64,000 bases of DNA from Medicago truncatula (Eukaryota > Streptophyta > Magnoliopsida > Fabales > Fabaceae), in NCBI RefSeq assembly GCF_003473485.1, contig NC_053045.1, positions 30,230,494 through 30,294,493 on the forward strand, in the 5' to 3' direction. A model generated the notes under the pieces. It was not told the origin of the DNA and made no database searches. It was given only the letters and a program-made list of their open reading frames with translations. The position numbers and the translations under genes are program-made. Each line of letters starts with the position of its first letter. Position 1 is the first letter of the stretch. Shown here piece after piece: positions 1-11,234 of this stretch.

Positions 1-540
1 TCCAATAGATGAATCTCTCTCCTCAAGGCATTACAAACAAACGAAGGACTAAATTTAAAGATTTTAATTTCATGCCTAAATGTAACAAATTCCTTATCAC
101 TTCTCAGGACACCTCCACAGGATGCATGCAAACCCACGTCAATCACTGCCCAATATGAATTCACACCCACTACACTAGCATTGGTCTGAACCCATTTTAC
201 ATACTCACAATTCTTAACACATGTAATATTTAGATTAAGGGAAATGTTGAAAGAGTGCTTTTGAAGATATGAGCTTTAAGTATTTTTTTTTATGAAAATA
301 AGTGTAATTAATTCATTGAAAATCGATGATATGAGCTGTCTTTGGTGTTCACTTTCATATCAAAATAAGTACAAGCTTTATGGTTGAAAACAAGATCATT
401 CCTATACCACCATACATGTCTAATAAAAGTCCAAAAAGCATATTCCAATTCAACCCAAGATCTTATCTTGGTTGGTAATATCCTCCGGTAACCAATCATG
501 CAAATCATCAACGAAAACACTCCTACATTACGTTTTTTTT
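1..540 (-). mobile_element. LINE fragment, RNase H-like 3' end
   Basis: Read on the minus strand, about 1-240 translates to an RNase H-like segment of the kind at the end of plant L1-type LINE polyproteins. It has a WVQTNAS-like start of the domain and a CGGVLRSDKEFV stretch matching the usual 'GG(V/I)(I/L)RD..G.F' pattern. A second open stretch at 308-520 carries FWTFIRHVWWYRNDLVF, like the W..RN...F motif just upstream of that domain. The two parts are separated by non-matching AT-rich sequence, so this is a decayed piece whose other end lies outside the window. The assignment rests on motif recall and could be another retroelement RNase H. Confidence 0.5.
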
Positions 541-3403
541 CTTCTTTCTTTTCTTTCTTTCAAGTAGCTTAATGACTTGAATTCGCATTTTAAGATAAGT
601 AAGTTAAGTGTTTAGAGTTCAAACCACACTTCCTATAAATTACTATACATTGTCCATACGGATTAAATTATGCTCATGTGTTTACTCTTGTATTACATTT
701 CCATGATATATGTATACGTATTAGGTAGATTTTGTTATAAAAAAAATGTATTAGGTAGATATTTACAAATTTTGTAGAAAAAAATGATAAATATTTACAA
801 AGTGAATCAAATTATTTTTAAAAAAAATTTAAAACATAGAAATGTGTAATATAATCTTCAAATTATATGATTTTGGTTTAGGATGTTCAATCTTGTAGTG
901 TTCTCCTCTTAGATCCCATGTTCGATTCTCTTCAATACTAATTTTGACGGGTTAGTTTGACTTATTAAAAGAGAATATCTACAAATTTTATGACCAATCG
1001 ACTAATCCAATTTAACTAATTGATTAATCTATTTAAAAAAAAACAAAAGAACTAATTGATTAATCTATCATTACCCTGAGCATCCGTACTAGTCTTAGTG
1101 TATGTTTAATTTCCCTTTATAAGGATTCTAAATTGACTTAAGTGGTGTACAATTGATTTTGACTATTTGTTGCTCTTGAATATAATTAATTTGTTTTCCA
1201 AGAGTGGATTCTAACTTCAATATAGACTTAGAAGCTATTGATTCTAGAATTAATTTTTACACTTACATTTATTTTTAGAGTTACATTTATTCTTCAACTA
1301 ATTTTTGCAAAAATGTATCTAAACTTAAACAATTTTAGCTTTAATGATCGATCACTTTTAGTAATAATCAATTCATTTACAATCAATTTTATACTATATG
1401 CAATTCATTCTAACATACATGAAGTGCAATTCATTCTAACATACATGAAGATGTATCAATTCAACAAACATCACACTAAATAAGAATTGGACTCAAGCAA
1501 CAAACAACATATATCATCAACACATTTATATTATGCAATTTAACACAAAAGTTACACATCACAAGGGATGGTCTTAAACACAAATTGACATACCATATTT
1601 CAACCTCTCATAACAAAATCGATAATCGTGAAAAACCTAAGGATCATGGGACATCCCTATTTGATAAACCTACTCCCTATCCATTGTATCCAAGAGTCAA
1701 ACCCCCCTTAATACCTTATTTGACAAGTTTTGGTCTTTCTATAGATTGATTATGCTAGGAAGAATGATCCTTTCAATGTCCTGAAAATTTGGAGGCAATT
1801 CTGATAAGTGAGAAACAACACTGATATTATGCACTTCAAAATACTAGACTCACATATTGAACAAACGGAATTGGAAAAGGTTGAAAATTTTGAGAAATGA
1901 AATTTCTTGAGAGGTTTGGTCACCTTTTTTTCAAGTGAACATGGAGAGGATTGAAGATGAGAATTTGATGAAAAAATATGATAATTAAATTAACCCTTCA
2001 ATTTTATAGTGTTGTATTTTGTGATCTTCTTGTGCATAGTTATTCATATTGTTTGACATGATATGTAACAATGGTGAAGTACGCATAGTTGCATTTATTT
2101 TTTGACAACTACGCATATTGTTGCATTATTCATACTAGCTAGCTAGAATTTAGAAATTGCAGATCATATATTCTGTTATCAATATTATATAATATACACG
2201 GTTAGGAATTTTTTTCATAACCCGATTTTTTTTTGTCTTAAACCCATTTTCTACAACATTTACCAAATTTAATAATTATATTATGTGGTTTTAATAATTA
2301 TTTAATATTTAAATACATTAGTTTAATTTTTCCCCATTCTATTGAATCTGTGGATTCGTCCGTGATCATGAAATTTGTATTAGCAGTAGTTAGGTCATTC
2401 AAAACTCAGATTTCAAAAATATAGTTGTTGATTGGTTGGTGCATCATTCACAATATGTCTGCCTCTTCCTAATTTGTATTTTACCAAAAGTCAAGAAATT
2501 GAGAGTTTTTAAAATTAACCATGTAACCCAAGAAAAGAATCAATACATTTATTAATTATATAAACATGCATGAAGAACTTTGGGTTGACTCATTTACGTG
2601 TGACATATATGGTCCTATTATCCTATAAACCAAACTAATCTAATAATTCAATACTTGCAAGATTTGAAGCAACTATTTAAACTTACCTAAAAATATGAAG
2701 GTCAAATTATCAAGTATGTACCTATTTGAAGGAGAAAAAAAAAACCACTTTTTACTATTTGAATATACTTTTAAGTAAATGATCCATTCTACACAAAAAG
2801 TTGATATTTCTTTAAAAAATATATTTAGTGGGACAAAAATTAAAGGTTGGTATATTTATAGGGACCAAAAACATATTTAACCCTAAAATGTAAAAAGAAA
2901 AACAAAAATTTGATATTTCCTTAAAAAAAAATTGATATTATTTATAGATATGGAGTAGATTTGTGTACCAAATTCCACTAGTGAGACACATCATGCGAAA
3001 AAAATATATACTGAGTTTATCTCAAACAAATTAAAGTGGGGAATCATGATACTGACTGATATAAATGCATAGTGATAGTGGACACTCCATTCTGAATATT
3101 AGGTACTTCGTAAACCATTCCTAATTGCTCTCAGTGTCACATTCACCGCCATAGATTATATTCAACCTAAAGTACAAGATATAGAAACATAAAAATTCAG
3201 AGAAATATTCATTGTTAGCTACCTTGTGATCCCACCATATAAAATTGCTCCACTATGTGAGCAATGATCAAGAAAACAAATCAATTTGTCTTCTGTCCTA
3301 TATTATTTGGTGGGAGAAAACAATTCCTAACAGGTGTCCGGTGATGCATTATTTCTTTGTAAATAAAGGAGAATATTAATTAAGATGGAAAGAAATTAAA
3401 AAA
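541..3403. other. AT-rich intergenic DNA
   Basis: No convincing gene. Short open frames here (such as 1238-1483) are low-complexity, rich in F, I, L and N, and have no recognisable domain. Around 2820-2885 a stretch ending 'gggaccaaaaacatatttaaccc' resembles one terminus of the Mutator-like MITE seen whole at 47117-47655, so it is probably a remnant of that family. Confidence 0.6.
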
Positions 3404-4162
3404 AAGTTTAAATGGTGCGGGAGGCTTACCGCTTCATTACTAGTCATGTGGATCACTCGGATAGGAGACTCGTCAACAATATTTGGCATAGGCACATACC
3501 GATAAAGGTGTCTCTGTTTGTAAGGCGCCTTCTTCGCAATGACTTCCGACTCGAGACAACATGTCACGAAGGAATTTAGTTCACACAAATAATTCATTGT
3601 GTGTGCTTGGGTGTGAAGTTATGGAAACGGCAGGTCACTTATTTTTATCTTGCGGTAATTCTTTTATATTATGGTCGTTGGTATCAACTTGGTTAGACTT
3701 GTCTTTGGTATATTCTAATGATCTTTGACAGCACTACCTTCAGTTTTGCTCTATGGTGGAACTTCCCCGGGGTATACACTCTTATTTTACAGGTATATGG
3801 TATGCTTGTGTTTGAGTGATATGGAAAGATCGGAACAAACATATTTTCCAAAACGAGGCAACACATTATCTCGTTCTTATGGAGAAAATCAAACGCAACT
3901 CTTTTTTGTGGTTGAAAGCAAAGAACATTTTTTTTTTAATTACTGTTATTATGATTGATGGACACATCCGCTCCTTTGTATGGGAGTGCACCAGTAATTT
4001 ATCTTAACTGTTACTTGAGGGTGCCTTTCATTTTCTGGCATATGGTTGTCTGTAAATATTTTGCGGTGTCTCGCTTTTTGCAAGTCTTATGTTGGGTGTT
4101 TCATCTGCATTATTAATATATTTCATTTTAACTTGTGCAAAAAAAAAAAGAAGTTTAAATGG
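3404..4162 (+). mobile_element. 5'-truncated L1-type LINE with target-site duplication
   Basis: The element proper is about 3416-4150. It is flanked by a perfect 12-bp direct repeat, aagtttaaatgg, at 3404-3415 and 4151-4162, and ends in a poly-A tail at about 4139-4150. Translation in several frames gives the zinc-binding end of a LINE reverse transcriptase: HIPIKVSLFVRRLLRNDF, then VMETAGHLFLSCGNSF, then VIWKDRNKHIF and FLWLKAKN. These match the zf-RVT region of plant non-LTR elements. Only the last ~700 bp of the element is present, as expected from incomplete reverse transcription. Frames are broken, so it is inactive. The intact duplication and tail suggest a fairly recent insertion. Confidence 0.85.
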
Positions 4163-4190
4163 CATTAGTGTGAAGGGACAATAATTAATA

Positions 4191-4578
4191 GGCCAAATAC
4201 CACTTTTGGTCCTTTTAGTTTGACAGAATTCCCAAGTTACGAAAGTTTCAATTAGGTCATTTTAGTTTGACAGAATTCTTAAGTTAGTCCGTTAAGATTA
4301 AAAAGTTTCAAATAGGTTCTTTTAGTTGATAAACTATTTCACCGTAACCGTTTCAAAAGTTTCAAATAGCTCCTTTTAGTTTGAAACTGTTGAAACTTAA
4401 AAGGACTAGCTGACTTGAGAATTCTGTCAAACTAAAATTACCTATTTGAAACCTTTGAACTTAAAGGACTAACTTGGGAATTCTGTCAAACTAAAAGAAC
4501 CTAATTGAAACTTTCGAAACTTCAAGGACTAACTTGATAATTATGTCAAACTAAAATGACTAAAAGTTGTATTTGGCC
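4191..4578. mobile_element. Mutator-like fold-back MITE
   Basis: The 388-bp block reads almost as its own reverse complement: the left end 'ggccaaataccacttttgg' mirrors the right end '...taaaagttgtatttggcc'. It is flanked by a 9-bp direct repeat, taattaata, at 4182-4190 and 4579-4587, the length typical of Mutator-type transposition. Inside are several repeats of 'ttttagtttgacagaattc' in both orientations. There is no coding capacity, so it depends on a transposase from elsewhere. Confidence 0.85.
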
Positions 4579-4587
4579 TAATTAATA

Positions 4588-6732
4588 CTATAAAAACATG
4601 AAAGGAAATTAAACCTATTTGAAGATTAATTTTTGTATTATTTTGTATTTCTTAAAAATGTAGTTTTAACCAAAATACAAAATAATATAAAAATTAATGA
4701 TATAAAATAATAAGTTTAATGTTTGTATTTTTTTATCAATGATTTCAATGCTTGAGATTTTTTCTTTCTGGAGGTTGGGTTCTATGGTTGATGCACGTTA
4801 AGTTTTAACTCATTCTTTGCATGCATGTCATGTTTACTTCAATGCAAGTTTTCTATATTTGCCACCATCTATAAGAAATTTGGGACAATGCATCATATAC
4901 TATTTCTCAATTCATTATCTTAAACCAAACAATCAGCCAATTGACTATATTTCTCACTTATTTTTCTTTTCTCGCAATCTCTCTTCTTTATATGACATCA
5001 CAATGAAACACACCATAAATAATAATCATGGAGTGAATAAAAGACTAATTTTATTCTAGAAAAGGCACGTGAATCAAAATACGGATAACTTGTTTGATTT
5101 TATAAATATTTATAAAATCAAACAATTGAAATGAACCAAAATTATCCTATAAATTTCTTAAAAAAAAATTTATCTTATAAATTGTTTGCTATTAATTACT
5201 TTTGAAATATCTAAAATACAACATATATAAGGGACAAATTTCGAGTATGCTTGTAATAATTAATAGTAATTAATTAAATACGTCGTGTTTGTTGTGGTGA
5301 GCATCAATGTGATCATGAGTGAATCTGAGACTCGAGAAGTGAGGACGGTGTTCGATTTACATACATGTACTTGTGAGAGGGAATGATGATTCCTTTCAGA
5401 CTTATGTGAAAACTTGTACTAGTTAGTTGTCTATATGGTCTTTTTGTTTGAGGATGTTTCTTTCTATGGGAGCAGAAAACAAACACAATGAGATGTACTA
5501 TGTTGAGTTACGTAATGTTGTGTCTGTTTGTAATTGTGTGTTCATCTATTCATACATACTTACTTATTGTGTACTTGATTTATGATTTACTCATCCTATC
5601 TATGCATGTCTATGTTTCAAATTGTGTGTTACTTGTGTGTGTGAACGAGGACTCTCTCAGCAAGATGCCAATGAGTGTAATTTGTACCTAGCTTTGGGAT
5701 AACTAAGTTCAAGATTATACGCCTTATCTATAATATTCCTTTATGCTAGCTAGATTTAGGCTTTTGTATTTATTTTTATGAGGGATGTTTCGAGACGGGA
5801 TAAGTTTCAAGTTTTGGTAAAAAAAAAAAAAAGAGTTCAAGATGCGAAATCTTACGACAATGGTAAATTGTAGAATCTTCATGAATGAATGTGGAGGTCA
5901 AAATCCGAGGTGGATATACTGACGATGGAAAACACTCTAACGTTTAAGTTGAAGTAGATGTTAGGGTTAGAACTAATGACACGTACATTTTAAGTCTTGT
6001 GCTCATATAGGTCGACAAACGTGGTATTGAGAACAATAAATGTTAGAGATATCATCAAAAGAAACCTATTAGACCAGGTCAAGCCCAATATCACGTCAAA
6101 CAAGGTTAAAAAATCGCAAACAACACATATGTTAACCTCATATCATGTTTGATTAAATCGAACATGCATGCCAATTCAAATTCGAAAGCTTGCAAATATG
6201 ACAAACTAAAACCGACACATCCCACTTAGGGGTTTTGATTCTCTCCATTGAAAATTCGTTCAGTTTTTCTCCATTTTCATTCTCCAGTTTTAAAACACAC
6301 AACTACTTTTCTTTATAATTTAACTTTTATTTTCTCTCTGTCATGTTTGATGGTTGTGATTCAACTTGAAAAAAATTGAGAAATTTTTTAGTGGAGAGGA
6401 TCTACACCCCCACTAAGATACGTTGTCAGTAACCTTGTCTATTACGATTTTGGAGTCATTTTCTACATGAGTTGTGTTTTTAAACAACTATTTTATTGAC
6501 AACTTATGTGAAAACTATAAATTTATAAAGAAAAAGTATATATCGACATGAAAATCAAGACAATAAAGAGATAAAATAAAACATAATATGAGTATGAGAG
6601 AGAAAATTGTCACAAAAAATATCACAAAATAATTGTACAAGTATCGTTTCTCTTTTTACATAGATGAAATATACTCTCCCATTAAGCTAATAGCAAGGTA
6701 CATTTCTCATATATATTTGGAGGACAACCTCA
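4588..6732. other. Intergenic DNA without recognised features
   Basis: No gene, RNA or element boundary is supported. Open frames here (for example 4817-5059 and 5488-5691) are short, lack domains, and are biased toward F, L, I and Y as expected of translated AT-rich DNA. Confidence 0.5.
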
Positions 6733-7128
6733 ACACGTTTAAAGACTTAAATAAATTTTCATAGTGATGCCTTTTAAATTAAAGATATAGAAACCGAGTT
6801 TCGTAGAGTCTTAAATTTGAACTTAGGTTAGGCATATATGAAGCTCTCATTTTCACTAATTTAACTTGGATAACATCTACTTGTTGGGTCATAGGGGAGC
6901 CTGAGGGACCATCCACATCGAGGCTAAAACAACATATTTAAAGACTTAAATAAATTTCCATAGTGATGCCTTTTAAATTAAAGATATAGAATCCGAGTTA
7001 GTCTTAAATTTGAACCTAGGTTAGGCATATATGAAGCTTTCATTTTCACTAATTTAACTTGGCGAACATCTACCTGTTGGGTCATGAGGGGAGCCTGAGG
7101 GACTGTCCACATCGAGACTAAAACAACC
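6733..7128. repeat. Tandem duplication crossing a TRIM boundary
   Basis: About 200 bp is present twice in direct order (roughly 6733-6932 and 6937-7128). Both copies start at 'tttaaagacttaaataaa' and run through 'gggagcctgagggac' to 'gctaaaacaac' or 'actaaaacaac'. The last ~50 bp of each copy is the start of the TRIM terminal repeat and the earlier part is non-TRIM flank. The duplication must therefore have occurred after the TRIM inserted. Confidence 0.8.
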
Positions 7129-7676
7129 ACATAAGCGAGAGAGACACCACATTCTTACCCAAAACCTTAAGGCAATATGTTTATGGGTCCTCTTACTTAT
7201 AAGGTGTTCAACCTTTCGTATTTTATCCGATGTGGGACATATAAGTCACACTTGCACACAACAACACCCCTCCTTAAGTGTGAGTCCATATTTTCATCAT
7301 GGTGTGAGTCCATCTTTTCATCGTGCTCCCCCTTCAAGCGAAAGCTCTTACTTGCTTGAATCGTCGTTGCTGGTTTCTCCGCAAACGGACCGACACTACT
7401 TGTACCGTCGTTGTTGCTTTATGCACAAACGGACTGACTGTCTCGGTCATACCCTTCGTCGAACGGGGCTCCGATACCACTGTTGGGTCAGTGAGGGGAG
7501 CTTTGGGGGACCGTCCACATTGAGGCTAGAACAACCTCACAAGCAAGAGAGACACCACACTCTTACCCAAAACATTAAGACAATGAGTTTATGGGTCCTC
7601 TTACTAATAAGGTGTTCAACCTTTATTTTTTTTTATCCGATGTAGGACATATAAGTAACACTTGCACACAACAACA
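7075..7676 (-). mobile_element. TRIM (terminal-repeat retrotransposon in miniature), apparently whole
   Basis: Two similar direct terminal repeats, 7075-7266 and 7481-7676, both begin TGTTGGGTCA and end ACAACA. They flank a 214-bp interior. On the minus strand the right repeat is followed by TGGTATCGGAGCC, a good match to the initiator-Met tRNA primer-binding site of plant LTR elements. The other repeat is preceded by a purine run (AAGGAGGGG). A perfect 5-bp target duplication, ctacc, lies at 7070-7074 and 7677-7681. It is noncoding, as is normal for TRIMs, and would need proteins from another element. The long terminal repeats are clearly diverged, so it is not very recent. Confidence 0.85.
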
Positions 7677-7681
7677 CTACC

Positions 7682-8476
7682 ATTAGTTAGTCATATTATA
7701 TATTTTTTAGAAAATTAATTTTTTTAGAAAATTTTTTGAGCAAAAACTTTGAAGCCTAAAATCATAACTTCGACTGATACTATATTTTCGCATGTTCAAA
7801 ATTTATATTTATTTAAAGACTTTTAGTGTATTGTACATAAAAAGACTTTTATATATAAGTTTTATTGTGCTAATATTAACCAAACAAAAAGTTGTTCAAA
7901 ACTAAAAAAAATTACTCCATGAGAATCAAATTAGGACAATCCATTTTTCTTTTTCCAGTTATCATGATATTGATATGAAGTTTTCACCGACGCTTAAGGC
8001 ACGATTAATCTTCGTTAGAAAACATGCGGAGCACACACAAGGTGTATTCCCCCCTACAACAAGATTTTTTCATACACAGGATGCATCGATCGAACTCCTA
8101 ACCATTTAGTTATAAAGTTTAGATCTGTTATCACTTGAACCAATTCATTGTATCAAAACATATTATGAGGTGAAAGGTGTCTCCTTTGTTGCATGTAGAT
8201 ATGCCCAATATTTTTTCTTTTTTTATAAGTGTATAAGATTTGGGTGCTAAACTGCTAATAGCATTCCCAATACATTAGGCCGAATAGCATTAACAGATTT
8301 TTCGGGTCGAACTGGGCCATATTATTTCAAACCGAATTACCCGTACGTTTCATCTTCAAAACCCGGTTCGTACAGAAAGTAAACCCTTGTGTCAGAAACA
8401 CCGTGAAAGTGAACTCAGTGTAAGCTGAAAGGAAAAGTGCTTGTACTGAATAATCACTTATCAAAGTAAAATCACA
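7682..8476 (+). promoter_or_regulatory. Upstream region of the NF-YC10-like gene
   Basis: AT-rich intergenic DNA between the TRIM and the first ATG of the histone-fold gene. The promoter and 5' leader should lie here, the leader probably in the less AT-rich 8340-8476. I see no unambiguous TATA box at a fixed distance from the start codon. Confidence 0.35.
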
Positions 8477-11234
8477 ATGGCTTCTTCCAACAATTCAGTA
8501 GCAGAAAACAACAAGAAGAAAACCAAAAAACCACAAACCTCAACTCCTACAAGCAAAATCAAGAAAGACAACAAAAACATTGAAAAATCCAAAGAAAACA
8601 ACAACAAGAATAAGAAGAAGCTCAATTTCACAAATGGAAATTCCAAAGAACAGGAAGAAAGTGGAAGAAAAAAGAAACATGCAAAGGATGATGACGAAGA
8701 AGAAGATGCGAAAACGCATGTGTTTCCTATGAATCGAATTAGGACGATGTTAAAGGGTGAAATTAGCGATTTGCGTGTTTCTCAGGAAGCTATATTGGCT
8801 ATTAACAATGCTGCGGTAATTTTATGAATTTTTATGTTGATGTTTGTATTGGTTATTGTTATGTGTTTTTGATTCGGTTTTTGTGTTTTATAGGAGAAGT
8901 TTCTTGAACAATTAGCGGAAGATGCTTATGGTTGTTGTGCTCAGGATCGGAAGAAATCTTTGAGCTACAATCATCTATGTAATGTCCCTGTTGCTCTCTA
9001 CTTTTTTCTATAAGCTGTTATATTTGTACTTGCTACTTGTGTTTGGTGTTTGGTATGTGTCAGTGTCCAACACCGACAAATGTGGTTGCGTTTAAATTAT
9101 TTTCGGTGTCTATGTGTTATGTTAATGTCAAGTGCTTATGTCTGGGATTCATGGCATATCAGCGCACTAGCAATAGCCCAAATCTAGTAGCTTATGGGTG
9201 TCTATGTGTTAATGTCAGTGTTTGGGCTAATTTGGATAAACAACTTATTTGCAGCTTATCATGATAAGCGCTTATGTATAAGCTCACATAAGCTATTTCT
9301 ATAGAAAGGATAAAATAAAGTTATATTATTTTTGTATATGCTATAAGTTGTTCTTACAAGTTAAATTAGAGAACTTATGAAAATAACCTGAGAAAAGCTT
9401 TTGAAAATTGTCATAAGCTGTTTTCATAAGTTCTCCCAAATAGGCTCACAAAACTTATGCTAATAGACAAGCTCAAATAAGTCAATACAAATTAGCGTCT
9501 ATATTCTTGGAACTTAAGGGATGCTTTTCTTTGTTGGAAAATATTGGCTTGGACATTTAGGTTTTGTAATCTATTAGGCTATGATTATTATTATAATATA
9601 AGTGCTTTTGAGTGAGAAATATGCATTCTGCTCAAACAGTTACAAATTAATATGTGAGAGTGGATTGTCAATTTTGTACGTCTCTAAGTACTGTTATCCG
9701 TCCGTTTATTGTTTTTGACCATTTGTTACCTTGTGATTGGTCATTTACTAGTTTTGTTGTGTTTTCATGCAAAAATATTTGTCATCAATAACAATGTAAT
9801 TTTTTTTTGAGTAAATAACAATGTGATCATAACTTAGCAAGTTAGCAGTGATCTTTTGTACTTTAAAAATGAACTGCTTGAGTAGAATTCTTAGGCATTT
9901 GTGGTTACTTTTCTGAGGAGAATAACGGATAGGTAAGTTGAGTTTTGAAAGAGCTTTTGCCCTTAAGGTAGGGAATATCAAACTGGTTTTATTTTTTTGG
10001 TACATTGAGGCTTACAATCTAGCAGCTGTCCCAAATGAAATCTAGTTAATAGTAAATATTGAATGAATTCAGTATGAAGTTTTTTCCCCGCATAAAAATG
10101 TTACAAAATCTATTCAACCAATCATATTAAGCCTATCAGTTCATGGGGACTTAGAAGGCATGGATGATAAGACACATGGATGAAAACATGTTGTGCGATA
10201 CTAGTAACGATTCAGTTCATATACGATTTTGCATATTGATTGATTATCTCTCCATGTGATGTGAAGTGTGATGAATTTTCAGTTATTATTTCTCTTGAAC
10301 CTTTTCCTCTATTCACTTCTGAATGGTTTTCAACCCATTCACTTATAAATATCACCACTACTTTGTTCTAGAAACCTATATTCTGATTCACATGAACTAA
10401 AATTAACCTATTATTAAGTTAGGGTCAAATGGTTCAGAGATATGGTAAAATCATTAAACTTCTTCAGTGCTGTAAACTAGAAAAGGGAATGGTGGAGGTA
10501 TTTTTTTAATATTTTCTTTTACTCTTTTGTATAATTGCTGTCATTGCAAGCCATTTCAAACATTGCTTTCTTTTTCCCTGTGCAATATTGAAGGAAATCT
10601 CTATCATTATCATGAATAAAAATCTGGTAGTTGTCAAGAGAAAAATCATTAATCTAACCCATTAATTAGGCACTGGGAGTTATCATTCACCGTAAGTCTT
10701 TTGTTCTGTTAGTTTTTTTTACTTTGATCTCTATCAATAAGAGCAAAAGCGAGGAGGGTGTGTTCAACAAAATTTCGTAAAACCTTGTTTGTTTTGTTTT
10801 TGGTCTGCACTTAGCAGTGTTAAATTGAAAATATGAACCAACATAAGGCTTAATATTTGACCTATGCCATAAGTAGGTTGTAAAAATGCTACTTTGTATG
10901 TCCATTGGAATTGATCCTTGTGCATGTTTATTTATGTGCTGTTTGTTCATTGAGACCTTTTTTCCAATTACTGATAAGACAACTGCTTTGTGTTTCAGCA
11001 CGTGTTGTTAGTAAGCAAAAAAGATATGACTTTCTGTCCGGTAATTTCTTATCCCTGTTGAAATTTAATCTGGTGACCATTGAAATATTTGAAGTTCACC
11101 TTTCCATGTATTTATTTACCACTAATTAAAAGGGTTTCTGCATTGTTTTTGCTTGTTCAGACTTTGTTCCTGAGAAAGTGAAAGCTGAGGATGCATTAAG
11201 AGAGACAAACTCAAGAGGGAATAAAGGAGGTTAG
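8477..11234 (+). CDS. Histone-fold protein, NF-YC10 / DNA polymerase epsilon subunit C (DPB3-1) type
   Basis: Four exons with GT/AG borders: 8477-8815, 8894-8978, 10999-11040 and 11161-11234, giving 179 residues. Residues 1-80 are a charged, Lys/Asn/Glu-rich low-complexity tail with nuclear-signal-like KKK and RKKK runs. Residues 82-156 form a CBF/NF-Y-type histone fold: FPMNRIRTMLK, then SQEAILAINNAA, EKFLEQLAEDAY, and a closing RVVSKQKRYDFLSD. The C-terminal FVPEKVKAEDAL also fits this family. Arabidopsis relatives act as an NF-YC/Dpb3-like subunit pairing with a histone-fold partner, in DNA polymerase epsilon or in transcription with DREB2A. The nuclear role here is inferred from family. 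The first ATG is chosen because no in-frame upstream ATG extends the frame. Intron 2 is about 2 kb and holds a MITE. Confidence 0.88.
9226..9496. mobile_element. Fold-back MITE in intron 2 of the NF-YC10-like gene
   Basis: The block is bounded by gctaatttg at 9226 and its complement caaattagc at 9488-9496. It is full of 'ataagct/agcttat' motifs arranged as an imperfect palindrome ('agcttatcatgataagc', 'cataagctgttttcataag'). This matches the look of an abundant legume MITE family. It sits wholly within the intron, so splicing should remove it. Confidence 0.65.

Noticed and set aside
7232-7645. 137-codon open frame across the TRIM
   Set aside because: It spans both terminal repeats and the interior of a noncoding TRIM; no domain, composition reflects the repeats.
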